This document shows positions 54,376 through 62,171 of a stretch of DNA of 64,000 nt, piece after piece (the stretch's first letter is position 1; each line of letters begins with the position of its first letter). The translations under genes were made by a program, and so were the position numbers. Origin of the DNA: Pseudomonas cerasi (GTDB lineage Bacteria > Pseudomonadota > Gammaproteobacteria > Pseudomonadales > Pseudomonadaceae); the NCBI RefSeq assembly GCF_900074915.1, contig NZ_LT222319.1, positions 4,249,001 to 4,313,000 of the forward strand, in the 5' to 3' direction. The notes under the pieces were generated by a model that had not been told where the DNA came from, made no database searches, and saw only the letters and a program-made list of their open reading frames with translations.

Positions 54376-55323
54376 TCAGGCCTCGCTGGGAGTCTTGGCC
54401 TGGACGACTGGACGTACCACCGGCACCGGGCGCTTGTACCACCAGACACCTGCCAATACTGCAGCAACGCCAACCCATTGCACGAACGTGAGCTGCTCAT
54501 CGAAAAAGAAGAAACCGATCAAAATCGCCACCACCGGACGGGCCAGTGCAGAAACAGAGGCCAGTACCACATCGACGTGCCTGAGTGCATATGCCATCAG
54601 GCCATGGCCCAGAAGCTGGCTGATCAGCGCGAGCAACGCAATGACCACCCAGCCGTACACGGTGTCCGGCAGAACCTTCGGACTGGTGAGCAAAGCGATG
54701 GGCAGTAACAGCACTGCACAGGTAAAGCTGTTCCAGATAATAATCTTGCGAGACGTGAAGCAGTCGCGCAACGACTTGATCATGATCAGGTAGATCGCAT
54801 AGAAAAGCGCCGAGTTGAGGGCCAGCAGGTCGCCGGTCACGCTCTGACTGGAAAATGCCACGCTGGCACTGCCGTCAAACACCAGCAGACAGGCCCCGCC
54901 GATACTCAGGGCCAGCGCCAACACTTGATAGATGCCGATTTTTTCCTTCATGAACAGATAGGACAGCAGCGCCACGAACACCGGGGACAGGTTCATCAGG
55001 ACCGACGTGTTGGCCATGCTGGTCAGCTTGACCGCCCAGTGATTGGACAGCAGATCCACACACGACACCACGCCCGACAGCACCAGCAACCAGAGCATCG
55101 CCCGCCGGCTGCGCGCCGTACCGACGGTCCCGGTCTCAGTGTTTTTACCTGCTGGCCAGGCAGCCAGCGCAGAGGCCATACCGCCCGCCATGAACATTCG
55201 CAGCATCAGGGTAGACGTGGCATCCACTTCACTGAGTTTGACGAACGCAATGGCGGAGGCCACACCGATGGTACTTATGATCAGTGCCAGAACGGGCAGA
55301 AACGCCTTATTACCCACCTTCAT
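54376..55323 (-). CDS. EamA-family exporter, last gene of the biosynthetic operon
   Basis: 315 residues with ten predicted membrane helices in two EamA repeats (FLPVLALIISTIGVASAIAF and ILIGFFFFDEQLTFVQWVG mark the two halves). Starts with GAGGGACC upstream, 15 bases after the amidinotransferase-fold gene. EamA proteins are inner-membrane exporters of amino acids and small metabolites; as the terminal gene of a ligase/oxidase operon, it most likely exports or confers self-protection against the product. This role is inferred from context. Confidence 0.88.
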   Translation of the reverse strand: MKVGNKAFLPVLALIISTIGVASAIAFVKLSEVDATSTLMLRMFMAGGMASALAAWPAGKNTETGTVGTARSRRAMLWLLVLSGVVSCVDLLSNHWAVKLTSMANTSVLMNLSPVFVALLSYLFMKEKIGIYQVLALALSIGGACLLVFDGSASVAFSSQSVTGDLLALNSALFYAIYLIMIKSLRDCFTSRKIIIWNSFTCAVLLLPIALLTSPKVLPDTVYGWVVIALLALISQLLGHGLMAYALRHVDVVLASVSALARPVVAILIGFFFFDEQLTFVQWVGVAAVLAGVWWYKRPVPVVRPVVQAKTPSEA

Positions 55324-55338
55324 GACGGTCCCTCGAAG

Positions 55339-56436
55339 TTATAGGAGTTGAGTGGCGCAATGAATGCCGCCAAACTGCTTTTGATGCTCTGTACAGGCGA
55401 TCAGATGAACATGACAGTCATGCTCAGCCAACTGATCAAGCAGGCGCACCGGGGCGTTCTGATCGATCCAGACATGGTTGCCCAATGACAATGCATTTGC
55501 GCACCATGCAGCCATCATTTCTTCGTCCAGCGGTATCAGCCCGATGCCCGCGACCTGTGCTGCCTGGCGAAGCGTCAGGTCCTTGTCAGTCAGTTGCCAG
55601 CCCGATGACACGCGCCGATAAACGTTGGCCAGGGATCGGTCGGCGGCGTCCGCTCTTTTCGCGTCGACCAGCAGGGCGTCGCGCAGCAGGCAGGCGTAGT
55701 GATCCAGGTGAAACTGTTCCGGATTGCGCCATACGTCCTGCACCGCCAGCACAACTTCCCCCTTGAGCAGGTTTGAAGCCAGCAAGAACTCCAGCACCGG
55801 GAGCTCGGTACGAAAGCCGGTGTTGATCACGGATACGCGTTCATTTTCCAGATAGTCGCCGCCCTCAAGCACCTGATCGAGTTCGACGGGAACGTGACCA
55901 TGTGCAGCGACCACCTGCTTCACCACATCAACCTCACGCGCCCTGTCCTGACGCTTCAGACGCCCGAAAACCGGCTGTCCACCTACGCTCATGAAGTGGT
56001 CCCGCGGAAACAGAAGTCCGTACAGCGGTTGAATCCGGTAGCTCTCGTAGGTAGCGTCCGGACTGATCCGGCCCAACTCGTCATCGTCATGCAGCCGCAG
56101 CTCAGGCTGGTTGATGATGATCTCGGCCAACTCCTGCCGACTGCAGCGGAACAATTGCTGGTGAGCAAGCTGCTGGCGCCCGTGTTCGACGTTGTCGGCA
56201 AAGCGCAATGCATGCCTTGCCAACCGCCGCATATCCTCGATGGCGACATGCGGACCGTCCTCGCTGAACAGCGCATCGGACAGGAAGACGGTCGGGAAAC
56301 CCGCTGCATTGAACGAACTGGCCATAGCCATGACATCGGCATCTGCCTGCCGAAGCGAATACGGCTGCTGCGATTCCATGAATACCGACATGGAAACAGG
56401 CTGCACGACAGAGGGAAGCTGCAGGAGCACTTTCAT
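55339..56436 (-). CDS. Arginine-deiminase/amidinotransferase-fold enzyme
   Basis: 365 residues. The guanidine-modifying (pentein) active-site set is complete: FPRD at 143-146, EGGDYL at 191-196, the catalytic His in FHLDHY (His243), and GGIHCATQ with catalytic Cys360 near the C-terminus. Penteins either hydrolyse guanidines (deiminase, dihydrolase) or transfer the amidino group (amidinotransferase). Length is between dihydrolases (about 250-285) and arginine deiminases (about 410), close to amidinotransferases. It lies between an ATP-grasp ligase (15 bases upstream) and the exporter (15 bases downstream), pointing to a guanidino-containing or arginine-derived product. Confidence 0.85.
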   Translation of the reverse strand: MKVLLQLPSVVQPVSMSVFMESQQPYSLRQADADVMAMASSFNAAGFPTVFLSDALFSEDGPHVAIEDMRRLARHALRFADNVEHGRQQLAHQQLFRCSRQELAEIIINQPELRLHDDDELGRISPDATYESYRIQPLYGLLFPRDHFMSVGGQPVFGRLKRQDRAREVDVVKQVVAAHGHVPVELDQVLEGGDYLENERVSVINTGFRTELPVLEFLLASNLLKGEVVLAVQDVWRNPEQFHLDHYACLLRDALLVDAKRADAADRSLANVYRRVSSGWQLTDKDLTLRQAAQVAGIGLIPLDEEMMAAWCANALSLGNHVWIDQNAPVRLLDQLAEHDCHVHLIACTEHQKQFGGIHCATQLL

Positions 56437-56451
56437 CCAGGGTTCCAGAAA

Positions 56452-57615
56452 TCAGGTTGCGCGAATCGACGTCTGCAAAATATTCATGCACTGCACAATG
56501 GCCTGCTCTATCGCAGCCTGGCTGTCGGCGGCGAAGTGCAGTCTGGCGGGGATATCCTCGTAGCTGAACGCACTTGAATCGCCCTGAGACTGCACGCTGC
56601 TATACGTCAGCAGCGGATGGGAGAGCTCCATCTGCGGATCGAAGGTGAACCCGCCGGGGAACGGATTGGGCATCATCAGAAAACCGGTGATTCGGGTGTC
56701 TAGCGGAGCGATAGCCACTTCGAGCGCGGCGCGGGTCCAGAGCTCATACAGGTCGATCCCCTCGCTGCGCAACGCGACAAACGGAATCTCGCCGCCACCG
56801 ACGCGACCGCCGATCTCCAGAAACACCAGCTCGCCACGACGCTCGATGATTTCCAGGTGAATGGCCTGGTTGTGCAGGTTGAGACGCAGGCAGACTTCTT
56901 CGGTGAACGCGCGAACCCGCGCGATGAATGCCCGGTCATCGACTGTGACCGAGCCGAGCGGCAGGCCGTTGCGAAAGTCCAGGCAGGTGTTCAGGTACTT
57001 GGACACCTTGAAGTACGGCATGCTGTCGGCCGCCAGTATCGCGTCGACATGATAAATATCGCCTTCTATATATTCTTCGACTTCGTAGCCATTGAAATCC
57101 GGCAGGTCGGGTATGTCTTCCAGGCGTTCGATCTTCACCACGCCGTCCGAGGCGGCGCCAACCTGGGGTTTCAGGATGACCGGAAAGCCGTGCTCGCGAC
57201 AGAAGGCTTCGACGCCGCTGCGCGACGCTACATTCCGGTACTGAGGATAACGAACCGAAGAACCGGTCAAGGCTTCCTTCATGCTCGCCTTGTTACGGCA
57301 CAGCAGGTTATCGGCGACCTTGGCACCAGGTATGTTGAATTCGGTACGCACCAGCGCAGCGGCATCCAGATCGTATTCCGAAAAGGCGATCACGAAATCG
57401 ACGGGCTGACGACGATGAATGGCCCGCGCTTCCTGAAGTATCAGATCGGCGTCCAGTACGCTGACTTCGACCACATTGGCGCTGACCTGCGGATCAATCA
57501 GTCGCGAGTGCCCTGCCAGTGATATGTAGGAGACATCGACCTGCGAGTGATCGATGTAGTTGCGGTAGTCCGAAAGCTCGTCGTCATAGCGGTTGATGAT
57601 CAGGACATGCTTCAT
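56452..57615 (-). CDS. ATP-grasp ligase 2
   Basis: 387 residues from the ATG at 57615, which overlaps the upstream ligase stop by four bases (GAGGTTGG ahead); a longer frame upstream has no support. The ATP-grasp signature is present: KASMKEALTGSSVRYPQYR, VILKPQVGAASDGVVKIE for the lysine and P-loop, and LVFLEIGGRVGGGEIPFV with the metal-binding Glu and Arg. It resembles BacD/L-amino-acid-ligase proteins that form peptide bonds through acyl phosphates. Substrates are unknown. Confidence 0.88.
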   Translation of the reverse strand: MKHVLIINRYDDELSDYRNYIDHSQVDVSYISLAGHSRLIDPQVSANVVEVSVLDADLILQEARAIHRRQPVDFVIAFSEYDLDAAALVRTEFNIPGAKVADNLLCRNKASMKEALTGSSVRYPQYRNVASRSGVEAFCREHGFPVILKPQVGAASDGVVKIERLEDIPDLPDFNGYEVEEYIEGDIYHVDAILAADSMPYFKVSKYLNTCLDFRNGLPLGSVTVDDRAFIARVRAFTEEVCLRLNLHNQAIHLEIIERRGELVFLEIGGRVGGGEIPFVALRSEGIDLYELWTRAALEVAIAPLDTRITGFLMMPNPFPGGFTFDPQMELSHPLLTYSSVQSQGDSSAFSYEDIPARLHFAADSQAAIEQAIVQCMNILQTSIRAT

Positions 57616-58823
57616 ACGATTCCAACCTCTGTGTGTACCCGCCCGACGAGGCTTCTTACAAGCGCCTCGTCGGCGCCGCCGAACATGACGTAGCCAATTC
57701 TTGAGGTCCAGTCCTGATCGGAGCCCAGAGCATCTCCGGACCGGTAATACACCTGATGCGAGAGGTAATACGGACTGTCGAAAATGTCGGAGAGCCCCTG
57801 CAGTTCGGTAAATTCGCTCTTGTCGCCTCGGGGGATGAAGGCGATGGCACTGACGCCGTTCGCACATGGCACGGTGCGACTGTCGATGTCCAGGTACTCA
57901 CACAGCGTCTCTTTGGCCAGGTCAATGCCGCTGGCACGCCTGATCAACTCGACGATATTGTCGCCTGGAAGGCGGGCCGCCAGTTCAACCGCCACCGGCT
58001 GACCTTGTGGCGTTACACGCAACTCCAGATGGAACGGCCCGACGTTGAGCTTTATGGCCTCAAGCACCGCCAGCGAGTATTCGGTCAGCACCTTGCGAAA
58101 CCCTTCGTCATAGCCCTGGCCCACAATGTGACCGACTTCGACGAAGTACGGCTCCGAGCCGAGCAGTTTTTCCGTGATGGACGCAAGGGTGACGCTGCCA
58201 TCGCTGCGCACGATGCCTTCGACACTGTATTCCGTGCCGGGAATGTACGCTTCGACAATCAGCCGGCCACTGGCAGTAAAGCCGATGTCGTCGGGCAATG
58301 ATTGACGGAATGTCTGCACCGCTTCGATCAACTCTTCATGACTGTAGAGCTTGCGCACACCGATGCTGCCCGCCATATCGATCGGCTTGACCACCGCCGG
58401 AAAGCTGAAGCCCTCCGGCACCGATACCGGGGCGTGGGCATCCAGAAGGAAAAAGCCGATAGTGCTCAGCCCCGCGTCAGTCAGCCGACTGCGGAAATTG
58501 AATTTGTTGCGCACTTTCTGTACTGCACTGTCGTGCAGATGCGTTGTGCCTGACGCAGCCCCCAGGCGCGCGGCCATGGGCACGGCGTACTCCACACCGG
58601 GAAGAACGGCGCGGATGTTTCCCAACTCATTGATTTTCTCTAGCTGTGCATCGAAATCACCGGTGTCGATTTTGATGACCTGACGCACCTTGGCCCGCAA
58701 CTCAGCGTTGAGCTCCTGCTCGCCACCGTCACAGGAAAACACATAGACATCGACGCCCAGTTGCTGCGCCGCATTGATATAGTTAATGCCGGATGAAACA
58801 GGATCAATGACAACGATGGACAT
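57612..58823 (-). CDS. ATP-grasp ligase 1
   Basis: 403 residues; GGAGACTGAGCC precedes the ATG. N-terminal pre-ATP-grasp domain (IVVIDPVSSGINYINAAQQLG), then FPAVVKPIDMAGSIGVRKLYS for ATP binding and LELRVTPQGQPVAVELAARLPGDN for the metal site. The two ligases share family but little direct identity, so they probably catalyse successive couplings. The gene follows the ferredoxin-reductase with a 14-base gap. Product type (dipeptide, tripeptide or amide) is not determined by sequence. Confidence 0.88.
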   Translation of the reverse strand: MSIVVIDPVSSGINYINAAQQLGVDVYVFSCDGGEQELNAELRAKVRQVIKIDTGDFDAQLEKINELGNIRAVLPGVEYAVPMAARLGAASGTTHLHDSAVQKVRNKFNFRSRLTDAGLSTIGFFLLDAHAPVSVPEGFSFPAVVKPIDMAGSIGVRKLYSHEELIEAVQTFRQSLPDDIGFTASGRLIVEAYIPGTEYSVEGIVRSDGSVTLASITEKLLGSEPYFVEVGHIVGQGYDEGFRKVLTEYSLAVLEAIKLNVGPFHLELRVTPQGQPVAVELAARLPGDNIVELIRRASGIDLAKETLCEYLDIDSRTVPCANGVSAIAFIPRGDKSEFTELQGLSDIFDSPYYLSHQVYYRSGDALGSDQDWTSRIGYVMFGGADEALVRSLVGRVHTEVGIV

Positions 58824-58837
58824 GGCTCAGTCTCCGA

Positions 58838-59725
58838 CTATCCAAAACTTTCAAGTTCACACAAGGGAAGGTTCTTTAACTTGCCGATCACCCCATCCGA
58901 CCCGACGCCGATGGTGAGCGTGTCGTGCATCAAGTATTCGCCAATGGCGAAGTCAGGGTGGGTCCATTCGGAAAATGGAAAGTTGGTGACCTGAACGTCG
59001 CATTCAACCGTCTTGCGAAAGACCTCTATACACCCCGCGTGATAATCGCTTAGGCCTGCACGATTGACGGCGTAAATGGCAACTTCACTAATACCGTACT
59101 TCGTCACCAGTTCCTGTGCACGGCTCAGTGCCGCCCCCATTCCACTTCCACCGCTCACGACATTCAAATGACTCAGGGACTGTTCATAGACCGGCAAGGC
59201 AGGACTTGCAATTGAATACTCCAACGGTTCGCCAATTGGCCACTGCACCAATAAGCCCGAGAACAGGCCACCCTCACGCAACTTCACATGGCAGGTCAGG
59301 CTGTCGTAATCCTTGCCACCCAAGGTGACCACGGAATAACTTCGTACCGCTGAACCCTCGGGGTATTTCAAGCTGATGACCGACTTGGCGTTATAAAAAA
59401 CCTTTTTGACCTCAAGCACGACTTCCATGATTTGCCCGGACAGAATCCGTTTGCTTTTCAGCCTGGCCTTATGAAAAGTGCTGATCGCAACGCGGATATC
59501 AATATCCGTTTCAGCACGACTGACGCATGGCAAAAAGGCTTCATTCAAGGCAACGACTTTTCCCTGTTCCAGAACGCGACCCGAAACAAGTGTGCACTTG
59601 CACACTCTGCACACCCCTTTGAGACACCCCCTTACCAACGCTTCATGAGGAAGGGCATCGGTAAGGGGGTGCTGGCTCTCGGCGGTGTAAGTCTGGTCTC
59701 CAATACGAACACTGTAGATTGCCAT
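58838..59725 (-). CDS. 2Fe-2S ferredoxin / FAD reductase fusion
   Basis: 295 residues. A plant-type 2Fe-2S domain at the N-terminus has Cys34, Cys39, Cys42 and Cys67 in the usual C-x4-C-x2-C-n-C spacing. It is followed by a ferredoxin-reductase FAD domain with RSYSVVTLGG (the R-x-Y-S flavin motif) and a nucleotide-binding domain with NVVSGGSGMGAALS. Such fusions pass electrons from NAD(P)H to an oxygenase. The adjacent diiron oxidase gene (24-base gap) is the natural partner. AAGGTCGGTG precedes the ATG. Confidence 0.9.
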   Translation of the reverse strand: MAIYSVRIGDQTYTAESQHPLTDALPHEALVRGCLKGVCRVCKCTLVSGRVLEQGKVVALNEAFLPCVSRAETDIDIRVAISTFHKARLKSKRILSGQIMEVVLEVKKVFYNAKSVISLKYPEGSAVRSYSVVTLGGKDYDSLTCHVKLREGGLFSGLLVQWPIGEPLEYSIASPALPVYEQSLSHLNVVSGGSGMGAALSRAQELVTKYGISEVAIYAVNRAGLSDYHAGCIEVFRKTVECDVQVTNFPFSEWTHPDFAIGEYLMHDTLTIGVGSDGVIGKLKNLPLCELESFG

Positions 59726-59749
59726 TACACCGACCTTGAGTAAGGTGTA

Positions 59750-60427
59750 TTAAAGCGTTGCTGCACGCAGGGCCTGGAAGTACTCACCGACCATCGGCAC
59801 GAATGCCTTGATATGAACGACAGCCTTTTGCAGATCCTTCTCATCCTTGATAACCGACGCCAGCATGTTGTTCATCATGCCGCTGTGGTCCTCGGCTTCG
59901 TCGAAAGCCACGTGCGAAGCCGCTCCGCTGACCGCTGGCTGGCCCATGCTGGCGCTGGCCTTCTGAGTGATGAACGAGCTGTACTTGTCGCCGTAGTATT
60001 CGAGGAACCAGTCCCAGGTGATCGAGGACAATGGCCCGAACTTGCTGACGCAGAAGTTCAGGTAACCCATGAGTTTCCAGGTTTCCGGAAAGGCGAACTG
60101 CGCCTGAATATCGGAAGGGGAATAGCCGTACGTAGCGAGGTCCTGACCGAACATTTCGTCGTGGCCGAACTCATCATACAAATAGTAGGACAATTGTTTG
60201 GCCGCGGAAATGTTATCGACCGCCGCAACCTGTACAGCCCGTGCGTCCAGTTCGTTGTTCATGTGAATGCGGATCACGCACTCCAGGATATGACGCTTGT
60301 AATAAGACTCATTGAACCAGTCGCCTTTATGGAACTCGCCCATGACAGTGTCTTTTTTGAATTCTGCTTCCAGGCAGGCGTCAACGGTGCTTTCAAGCGT
60401 CTTTAGCATCTCAGCGGTGGATATCAT
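59750..60427 (-). CDS. Heme-oxygenase-like putative diiron oxidase (HDO/TenA-like), first gene of the operon
   Basis: 225 residues, all-helical, the size of heme-oxygenase-like diiron oxidases (HDOs). Candidate metal ligands are Glu86 and His89 in YLYDEFGHDEMF, and His172, Asp176 and His181 in SHVAFDEAEDHSGMM, plus Glu49 or His57 in an earlier helix. No thiaminase (TenA) Cys is obvious. Known HDOs oxidise or fragment amino acids, desaturate fatty acids, or make N-oxygenated groups (UndA, SznF, BesC, FlcE). GGAGAG precedes the ATG. With its dedicated reductase next door, it probably starts the pathway by oxidising an amino acid, which is inference. Confidence 0.85.
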   Translation of the reverse strand: MISTAEMLKTLESTVDACLEAEFKKDTVMGEFHKGDWFNESYYKRHILECVIRIHMNNELDARAVQVAAVDNISAAKQLSYYLYDEFGHDEMFGQDLATYGYSPSDIQAQFAFPETWKLMGYLNFCVSKFGPLSSITWDWFLEYYGDKYSSFITQKASASMGQPAVSGAASHVAFDEAEDHSGMMNNMLASVIKDEKDLQKAVVHIKAFVPMVGEYFQALRAATL

Positions 60428-60475
60428 CGTTTGCTTCTCTCCATGTTAATCATTAATGGCTTAATGACATTTAAT

Positions 60476-60494
60476 GTTCAGCGCCATGCTGAAC
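60476..60494. promoter_or_regulatory. Inverted repeat near the HDO operon start
   Basis: GTTCAGC-GCCAT-GCTGAAC: perfect 7-bp arms, 48 bases ahead of the first start codon. It could be an operator or an mRNA leader hairpin. Confidence 0.45.
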
Positions 60495-60728
60495 CGTGTT
60501 ATCCGTATCACAACAAAACAAATGACCGACGGCCTGAACCGAGAGCAAAAGCTGATCGAGTGGTCAAACAGCGATTGCGTAAAACAAAAAATGACGTCAA
60601 ACAGGCGCCCCAGCCTATTGCCAGATGCGGCAGCTGAACAACCAGCGTTTTTAATAGCTGCACCGGCACGCACCCGAATGACCCGGGCAATATCATTGCT
60701 TTGCGTATTCAAGGCGCACAGAAAAGCG

Positions 60729-60744
60729 GTTCATCATAATGAAC
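60729..60744. promoter_or_regulatory. Second inverted repeat upstream of the HDO operon
   Basis: GTTCAT-CATA-ATGAAC, perfect 6-bp arms, about 300 bases ahead of the operon. It shares the GTTCA/TGAAC half-site with the repeat at 60476, hinting at one regulator binding both. Confidence 0.4.
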
Positions 60745-60923
60745 GCCGCACGCCTAATAGCCCGTGGTCAGAATATTCTGCATGCCCGCCGGACACACAG
60801 TAAGTGCCACGCCTTTATCAAGGCATCGCAGAAAATACAATTGAGTTACATTGAAGGTGTTTAGGCGTCGCGTCCATGCAGTCACTCTTGGGATCCAATT
60901 TGTGCCGGGGATCCTAATACCTC

Positions 60924-60952
60924 TTAAAACAGCTTGCAAGTAACTTTATAAT
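60924..60952 (+). promoter_or_regulatory. Sigma-70-like promoter toward the DUF6231 gene
   Basis: TTAAAA (60924-60929), 17-base spacer, then a perfect TATAAT (60947-60952). It points at the DUF6231-ychJ pair, whose start is 115 bases away. Confidence 0.5.
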
Positions 60953-61067
60953 CTAAGTATCTGCCAAATGGCTTAATGAACCAGTCGCTGCACCTGAAGG
61001 CCCGTGAACGACGCTTTCCAGACCTCGCCGGGCAGGCTAGTCTTGTCAGCCAACCAGAGGACTTTCA

Positions 61068-61565
61068 ATGACCGTCGGCTACTCGAACCGTACGCCCCAA
61101 CAAGCGCTGGCTGCCTTGCTCGATCGCTATGCGCCGCAGCGCCTGCTGTTGATCGGCGCTCAGGCGTTCCCGGCGTTGCAGGCCTTTCAGGAGGCCCATC
61201 CGCAGACCGAGGTCGCGCTGGCCGAACCCGGTGCGCTGCCTGCCCATCTGGCTGCGCAACGTTTCGATCTGGCGCTGGTGGTCGATTGCCTTGAGCACAT
61301 CCCCAAGCGTACCGGCCTGGAACTGTTGGGTGGCATCCGCAACCTCAACGCCAGCCGCATCGCGGTGCTCGCCGATTTGCAGGCCTGCGGCTGGCAGGAG
61401 ACGGATTTTTTCTCGCTGGCGTTGCAGTCCAGCGAACGCTTCGCCCGCAACGAGCAGGTACTGAACCTGTTTACGTACGATTTGCGTGAGTACAAACAGG
61501 TGCCCGACTGGCTGAACGCGAAGTACTGGGCCAACCCGGAGAATTTTGGAAAGTATTGGTGGTGA
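61068..61565 (+). CDS. DUF6231 family protein
   Basis: 165 residues with AGAGGACTTTCA ahead of the ATG. The N-terminal half resembles a trimmed methyltransferase-like Rossmann fold (RLLLIGAQAFPALQAFQEAHP, DLALVVDCLEHIPKRTG) but lacks a clear SAM-binding GxGxG, so activity is doubtful. The Tyr/Trp-rich C-terminus (LREYKQVPDWLNAKYWANPENFGKYWW) is typical of the family. It stands next to a YchJ gene, three bases away, as in other pseudomonads. Confidence 0.75.
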   Translation: MTVGYSNRTPQQALAALLDRYAPQRLLLIGAQAFPALQAFQEAHPQTEVALAEPGALPAHLAAQRFDLALVVDCLEHIPKRTGLELLGGIRNLNASRIAVLADLQACGWQETDFFSLALQSSERFARNEQVLNLFTYDLREYKQVPDWLNAKYWANPENFGKYWW

Positions 61566-61568
61566 CCT

Positions 61569-62042
61569 ATGAGTAGTGCCATTTGCCCTTGCGGCAGCGG
61601 CGATCTGTTGCTGGCCTGCTGCGGTCGCTATCACGCAGGTCAGCCTGCACCCGGCGCGGAAAAGCTGATGCGCTCGCGTTATAGCGCCTATGTGTTGGGG
61701 CTGACCGACTATCTGGTACAGACCACTTTGCCGGTGCAGCAAGACGGGCTGGACCGTGAGGCTATCGCGCAGTGGAGTGCGCAGAGCACTTGGCTGGGGC
61801 TGGAGGTGGAAAGCTCGGAGGTGTTCGGCGGCAAGCCGGAGCATGCGTTCGTGACCTTTACCGCTCGCTGGCATGATGGCAATGGTGAGCACAGTCATAA
61901 GGAGCGTTCGTCGTTCGTGCAGAATCAGGGGCGCTGGTATTTTATCGACTCTACCGTGCCGTTGAGGGCTGGGCGTAATGATGCGTGTCCGTGTGGCAGT
62001 GAGCAGAAGTTCAAGAAGTGCTGCTCGGCTTATGTGGACTGA
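61569..62042 (+). CDS. YchJ family protein with two SEC-C zinc motifs (UPF0225)
   Basis: 157 residues. SEC-C motifs occur at both ends: CPCGSGDLLLACC near the N-terminus and ACPCGSEQKFKKCC at the C-terminus, each with the C-x-C-x8-C-C zinc pattern. The middle is an NTF2-like domain (SRYSAYVLGLTDYLVQTT, VTFTARWHDGNGEHSHKERSSFVQ). This is the YchJ/UPF0225 layout. Function is unknown. Co-directional with DUF6231, probably one transcript. Confidence 0.88.
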   Translation: MSSAICPCGSGDLLLACCGRYHAGQPAPGAEKLMRSRYSAYVLGLTDYLVQTTLPVQQDGLDREAIAQWSAQSTWLGLEVESSEVFGGKPEHAFVTFTARWHDGNGEHSHKERSSFVQNQGRWYFIDSTVPLRAGRNDACPCGSEQKFKKCCSAYVD

Positions 62043-62087
62043 GTTGCGTCTCTTTGCTTGAGCGTCGAGAACTCTGCGGTTGACCAT

Positions 62088-62142
62088 CGTTCCCACGCTC
62101 CGCGTGGGAATGCAGTTCGTGACGCTCTGCGTCACACAGCGG
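62088..62142. repeat. Palindromic intergenic repeat
   Basis: TTCCCACGCTCCGCGTGGGAA is a palindromic core, followed by TGCAGTTCGTGACGCTCTGCGTCAC, related to the elements at 22571 and 33073. It sits between the convergent YchJ and TonB-receptor genes and may act as a transcription barrier. Confidence 0.65.
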
Positions 62143-62171
62143 TCTGCCTTATCAGGTGGATTGGGCTCACC

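Larger units (their letters stand above)
60428..61067. other. AT-rich leader/promoter region of the biosynthetic operon
   Basis: 640 bases without a convincing gene, visibly richer in A+T than the flanks. It separates the divergent HDO operon and DUF6231 gene. It holds two perfect inverted repeats (60476-60494, 60729-60744), four TTAAT motifs at 60446, 60453, 60461 and 60471, and a plus-strand sigma-70-like promoter (60924-60952). I found no hrp box facing the operon. Confidence 0.6.

Noticed and set aside
60508..60803. Small open frames in the leader of the HDO operon (62 to 109 codons)
   Set aside because: They overlap one another on both strands, lack ribosome sites and have no protein-like composition.
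60843..60900. hrp box ahead of the HDO operon
   Set aside because: Searched the 640-base leader on the minus strand for GGAAC-N15/16-CCAC; no acceptable match.
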